6,449 nucleotides of DNA from Methanosarcinaceae archaeon (lineage in GTDB: Archaea; Halobacteriota; Methanosarcinia; Methanosarcinales; Methanosarcinaceae): NCBI GenBank assembly GCA_017613335.1, contig JAGAEB010000184.1, forward strand, positions 1-6,449. The letters are read 5' to 3'. The position numbers and the translations under genes were made by a program. The notes beneath the pieces are model-generated. The model was not told the DNA's origin. It made no database searches and saw nothing but the letters and a program-made list of their open reading frames with translations. This document shows, piece by piece, positions 4,991 to 6,449 of the stretch (positions are counted from its first letter, which is position 1; each line of letters starts with the position of its first letter).

Positions 4991-5512
4991 ATGGTTGAGA
5001 TAAATCGGAGAAAAGCAAATCTGTCGATCGCCGTTGATCCCCACCTTCTGTACCTGACGGAATCGACTGTAAATGATGGTGAGTTTTCATCTGTCAGCAA
5101 CGCTGTCCAGACGATCCTTTCGGAATATGACGGCAGATGGGAAACATATTCAAAGAACGGTCAGACAGAATCATTTTTCAGTCAGCTTTTCCCGGATGAT
5201 GACAAAAAACAGGCCGCAGGATACGGGAGATCGTCCCGGCCGCGGAAAGTGCCGCTGACAGTCTCTCTGAATCCGGAGACACGCCTGTTTATCAAAGAGA
5301 TCTCGGAGATTTCAGGGAAGAACAATTCCGAGATCGTCTCGGCCGTTCTGAGACATTATTTCAGTGAAGAACAGAAAAAAACGAAGACCGTTTCAGAAGA
5401 AAAAGAGACCTATGTGACGGAAAAGGACGGCGCAGAGGTCATCCGCGTTCCCGAAAAAGATATCGGCAGATTCGTGGCCGGACAGATCGAAGAAAGATTC
5501 GGAAAATCCTGA
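4991..5512 (+). CDS. Tandem ribbon-helix-helix (RHH) DNA-binding protein
   Basis: This 173-residue protein appears to carry two RHH motifs in one chain. The first, about residues 8-46, has the strand KANLSIAVD, a helix from PHLLYL and a second helix SSVSNAVQTILSEY. The second, about 86-125, has the strand KVPLTVSLN, a helix from PETRLFIKEI and a second helix NNSEIVSAVLRHYF. Both start with K-x-x-L then a polar/hydrophobic strand and Pro, and the second helices align at S, V, L and Y, which suggests internal duplication. RHH proteins normally dimerise to make one DNA-binding sheet, so a single chain could do this alone, as described for F-plasmid TraY. A polar linker (47-85) and a charged tail (126-173, rich in E and K) follow the domains. 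The family is not named more precisely. It stands alone between a terminator and convergent cofG. Confidence 0.75.
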   Translation: MVEINRRKANLSIAVDPHLLYLTESTVNDGEFSSVSNAVQTILSEYDGRWETYSKNGQTESFFSQLFPDDDKKQAAGYGRSSRPRKVPLTVSLNPETRLFIKEISEISGKNNSEIVSAVLRHYFSEEQKKTKTVSEEKETYVTEKDGAEVIRVPEKDIGRFVAGQIEERFGKS

Positions 5513-5541
5513 CGAAAGGAATATCCGACCGGGACAGGAAA

Positions 5542-5698
5542 CCGGCGGCGTCCGGAACAGGATCATGAAAAGCCGGCGGAAAAATTCCGGAAAATCGGAA
5601 AAAGAAAGCCGCCGGAAAATAATCAGAAAAGAAAGCCGCCGGAAAATAATCCGAAAAAGAAAGCCGCCGGAAATCATTCTGAAAAATAAAACCGGCGG
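5542..5698. repeat. CCGGCGG/CCGCCGG repeat array between convergent genes
   Basis: CCGGCGG occurs at 5542 and 5573, then its reverse complement CCGCCGG at 5609, 5636 and 5664, then CCGGCGG at 5692. The three central arms belong to near-identical 27-28-bp direct repeats (5604-5630, 5631-5658, 5659-5686) starting GAAAGCCGCCGGAAA. Outer arms can pair with inner arms (5573 with 5609; 5664 with 5692). The array fills most of the 209-bp gap between the ends of the RHH gene and cofG. There are no spacers, so it is not CRISPR. A basic 67-codon open frame across it (5565-5768) is a by-product of the repeat. Confidence 0.88.
5651..5698 (-). terminator. Probable terminator of cofG
   Basis: Reading leftward from cofG, CCGCCGG (5698-5692) pairs perfectly with CCGGCGG (5670-5664) across a 21-nt T-rich loop. 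It is followed at once by CTTTCTTTTTCGG (5663-5651). The loop itself contains TTTTATTTTT. Stem plus U-rich RNA about 25 nt after the cofG stop makes a good archaeal terminator, built from the local repeat array. Confidence 0.5.
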
Positions 5699-5721
5699 AG
5701 TTGATCGAAAAACCGTCGCCG

Positions 5722-6449
5722 TCAGACATATCGGATCCGGCGGAAGCCTTCTTCGTCGGAAAGTCTGAGAATGAGCTCTTTTGTTTTTTCGCCGTACATG
5801 CCTTTTCTGACCATGACGGCATGGACAGGCAGTCTTTCGCGGAGACGGCAGCCGGCCGCTTCGATTTCTTTTCTGAGTTTTTCGATGTCGGGCCAGGCGG
5901 ATTCCGGATTGATGTGATCGATCGTCAGCGGCGAGATGCCGCCGAGGTCTGTGACACCGAGGCGGAGGAGGCCGACAGGATCGATGAGATTAGGGGCGAC
6001 CTGGACAGCGACATCCGGCGGCAGGATCCCGGCGGCTTTTGAGATGACATCCTTCATTTCCTGAAGAGACGGTCCCCGGGAGATGCCCGGGCCCATGCCT
6101 GACAGATCCGCTCTTTTCCCCGGCGTGAAATTCTGGATGATGACTTCCTGGATGTGGCCGTACCTCCGGTGAAGCGCAGCGATCTCTTCCAGCGATTCCT
6201 CGCGGTCCTGAACAGTCTCACCGATCCCGATCAGAAGACCTGTCGTGAACGGGATCTTCAGCCTGCCGGCGTTCCGGATCACTTCAAGGCGCACCGCCGG
6301 GACTTTCCCGGGACAGTCCCTGTGCGCGCGGATGCGTCCGGCCGGCGCCGTCGTCTCCAGCATGAGACCCATTCCGGCGTTGTACGGGCCGAGTTTTCCG
6401 AGTTCATCAAAAGAGAGTATACCCGCATTCGTATGCGGGAGAATGCCGA
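5722..6449 (-). CDS. cofG: 7,8-didemethyl-8-hydroxy-5-deazariboflavin (FO) synthase subunit 1, CofG, partial
   Basis: The C-terminal 241 residues of CofG, a radical SAM enzyme; the N-terminus lies beyond the right edge. CofG acts with CofH to build FO, the chromophore of coenzyme F420, from a tyrosine-derived adduct of 5-amino-6-ribitylaminouracil. The visible part starts GILPHTNAGILS (the family's LLPHTN stretch). It contains NAGMGLMLETTAP, then PFTTGLLIGIGET with RxxSL...ALHRRYGHIQEVIIQNF, then VAPNLIDP and DLGGISPLTIDHINPESAWP, all hallmarks of CofG rather than CofH. The Cx3Cx2C iron-sulphur motif expected in the missing N-terminal third cannot be checked. The frame is intact to the TGA at 5724-5722. 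It converges on the RHH gene, from which it is separated by 209 bp of repeats. Its promoter is not in the window. Confidence 0.95.
   Translation of the reverse strand, partial: GILPHTNAGILSFDELGKLGPYNAGMGLMLETTAPAGRIRAHRDCPGKVPAVRLEVIRNAGRLKIPFTTGLLIGIGETVQDREESLEEIAALHRRYGHIQEVIIQNFTPGKRADLSGMGPGISRGPSLQEMKDVISKAAGILPPDVAVQVAPNLIDPVGLLRLGVTDLGGISPLTIDHINPESAWPDIEKLRKEIEAAGCRLRERLPVHAVMVRKGMYGEKTKELILRLSDEEGFRRIRYV

Noticed and set aside
5604..5686. 27-28-bp repeats as a CRISPR array
   Set aside because: Copies are contiguous without spacers, and no cas genes are near.
5565..5768. 67-residue Lys/Arg-rich plus-strand open frame
   Set aside because: It is made of the tandem repeat and then runs antisense into the end of cofG; there is no ribosome site.

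Overview
The window looks like a chromosomal segment of a methanogenic archaeon, most likely a euryarchaeon of the Methanomicrobiales/Methanosarcinales type. Three signs point there. One is a truncated cofG (coenzyme F420 chromophore synthesis). The second is an archaeal-style fusion of an inositol-monophosphatase-like phosphatase to NAD kinase. The third is a set of archaeal TATA boxes, two of them about 27 nt upstream of the start codon, as expected for leaderless mRNAs. Genus cannot be fixed from the sequence alone. Coding regions are moderately GC-rich, while intergenic regions are full of short A/G-rich repeats.

Layout. Bases 1-144 are a perfect 18-bp minisatellite running off the left edge. 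The minus-strand block follows: phosphatase/NAD kinase fusion (1886-147), a small winged-helix regulator (2567-2259) and a fumarylacetoacetate hydrolase (FAH) family enzyme (3476-2712). A 270-bp polypurine, repeat-rich tract lies between the regulator and the kinase. The FAH gene is preceded by a probable TATA box and six 16-17-bp direct repeats that would fall in its 5' leader. Facing the other way are a DUF1638 gene (3828-4670), closed by a strong hairpin/U-tract terminator, and a small protein with two ribbon-helix-helix (RHH) motifs in one chain (4991-5512). The latter converges on cofG (minus strand, 6449-5722, N-terminus outside the window) across a repeat array built on CCGGCGG/CCGCCGG.

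Function. cofG and the NAD kinase/NADP phosphatase fusion are core redox-cofactor genes, connected only broadly (F420 and NADP pools). The two small DNA-binding proteins probably act locally or on themselves, but no target is proven. The FAH and DUF1638 proteins have no assignable substrate. I see no convincing new multi-gene defence or mobile system. No tRNA, rRNA, CRISPR array or transposase is visible. The unusual content is the intergenic DNA (minisatellite, polypurine tract, leader repeats, recurrent TCCGG hairpins and the convergent CCGGCGG array) and the single-chain tandem RHH protein.
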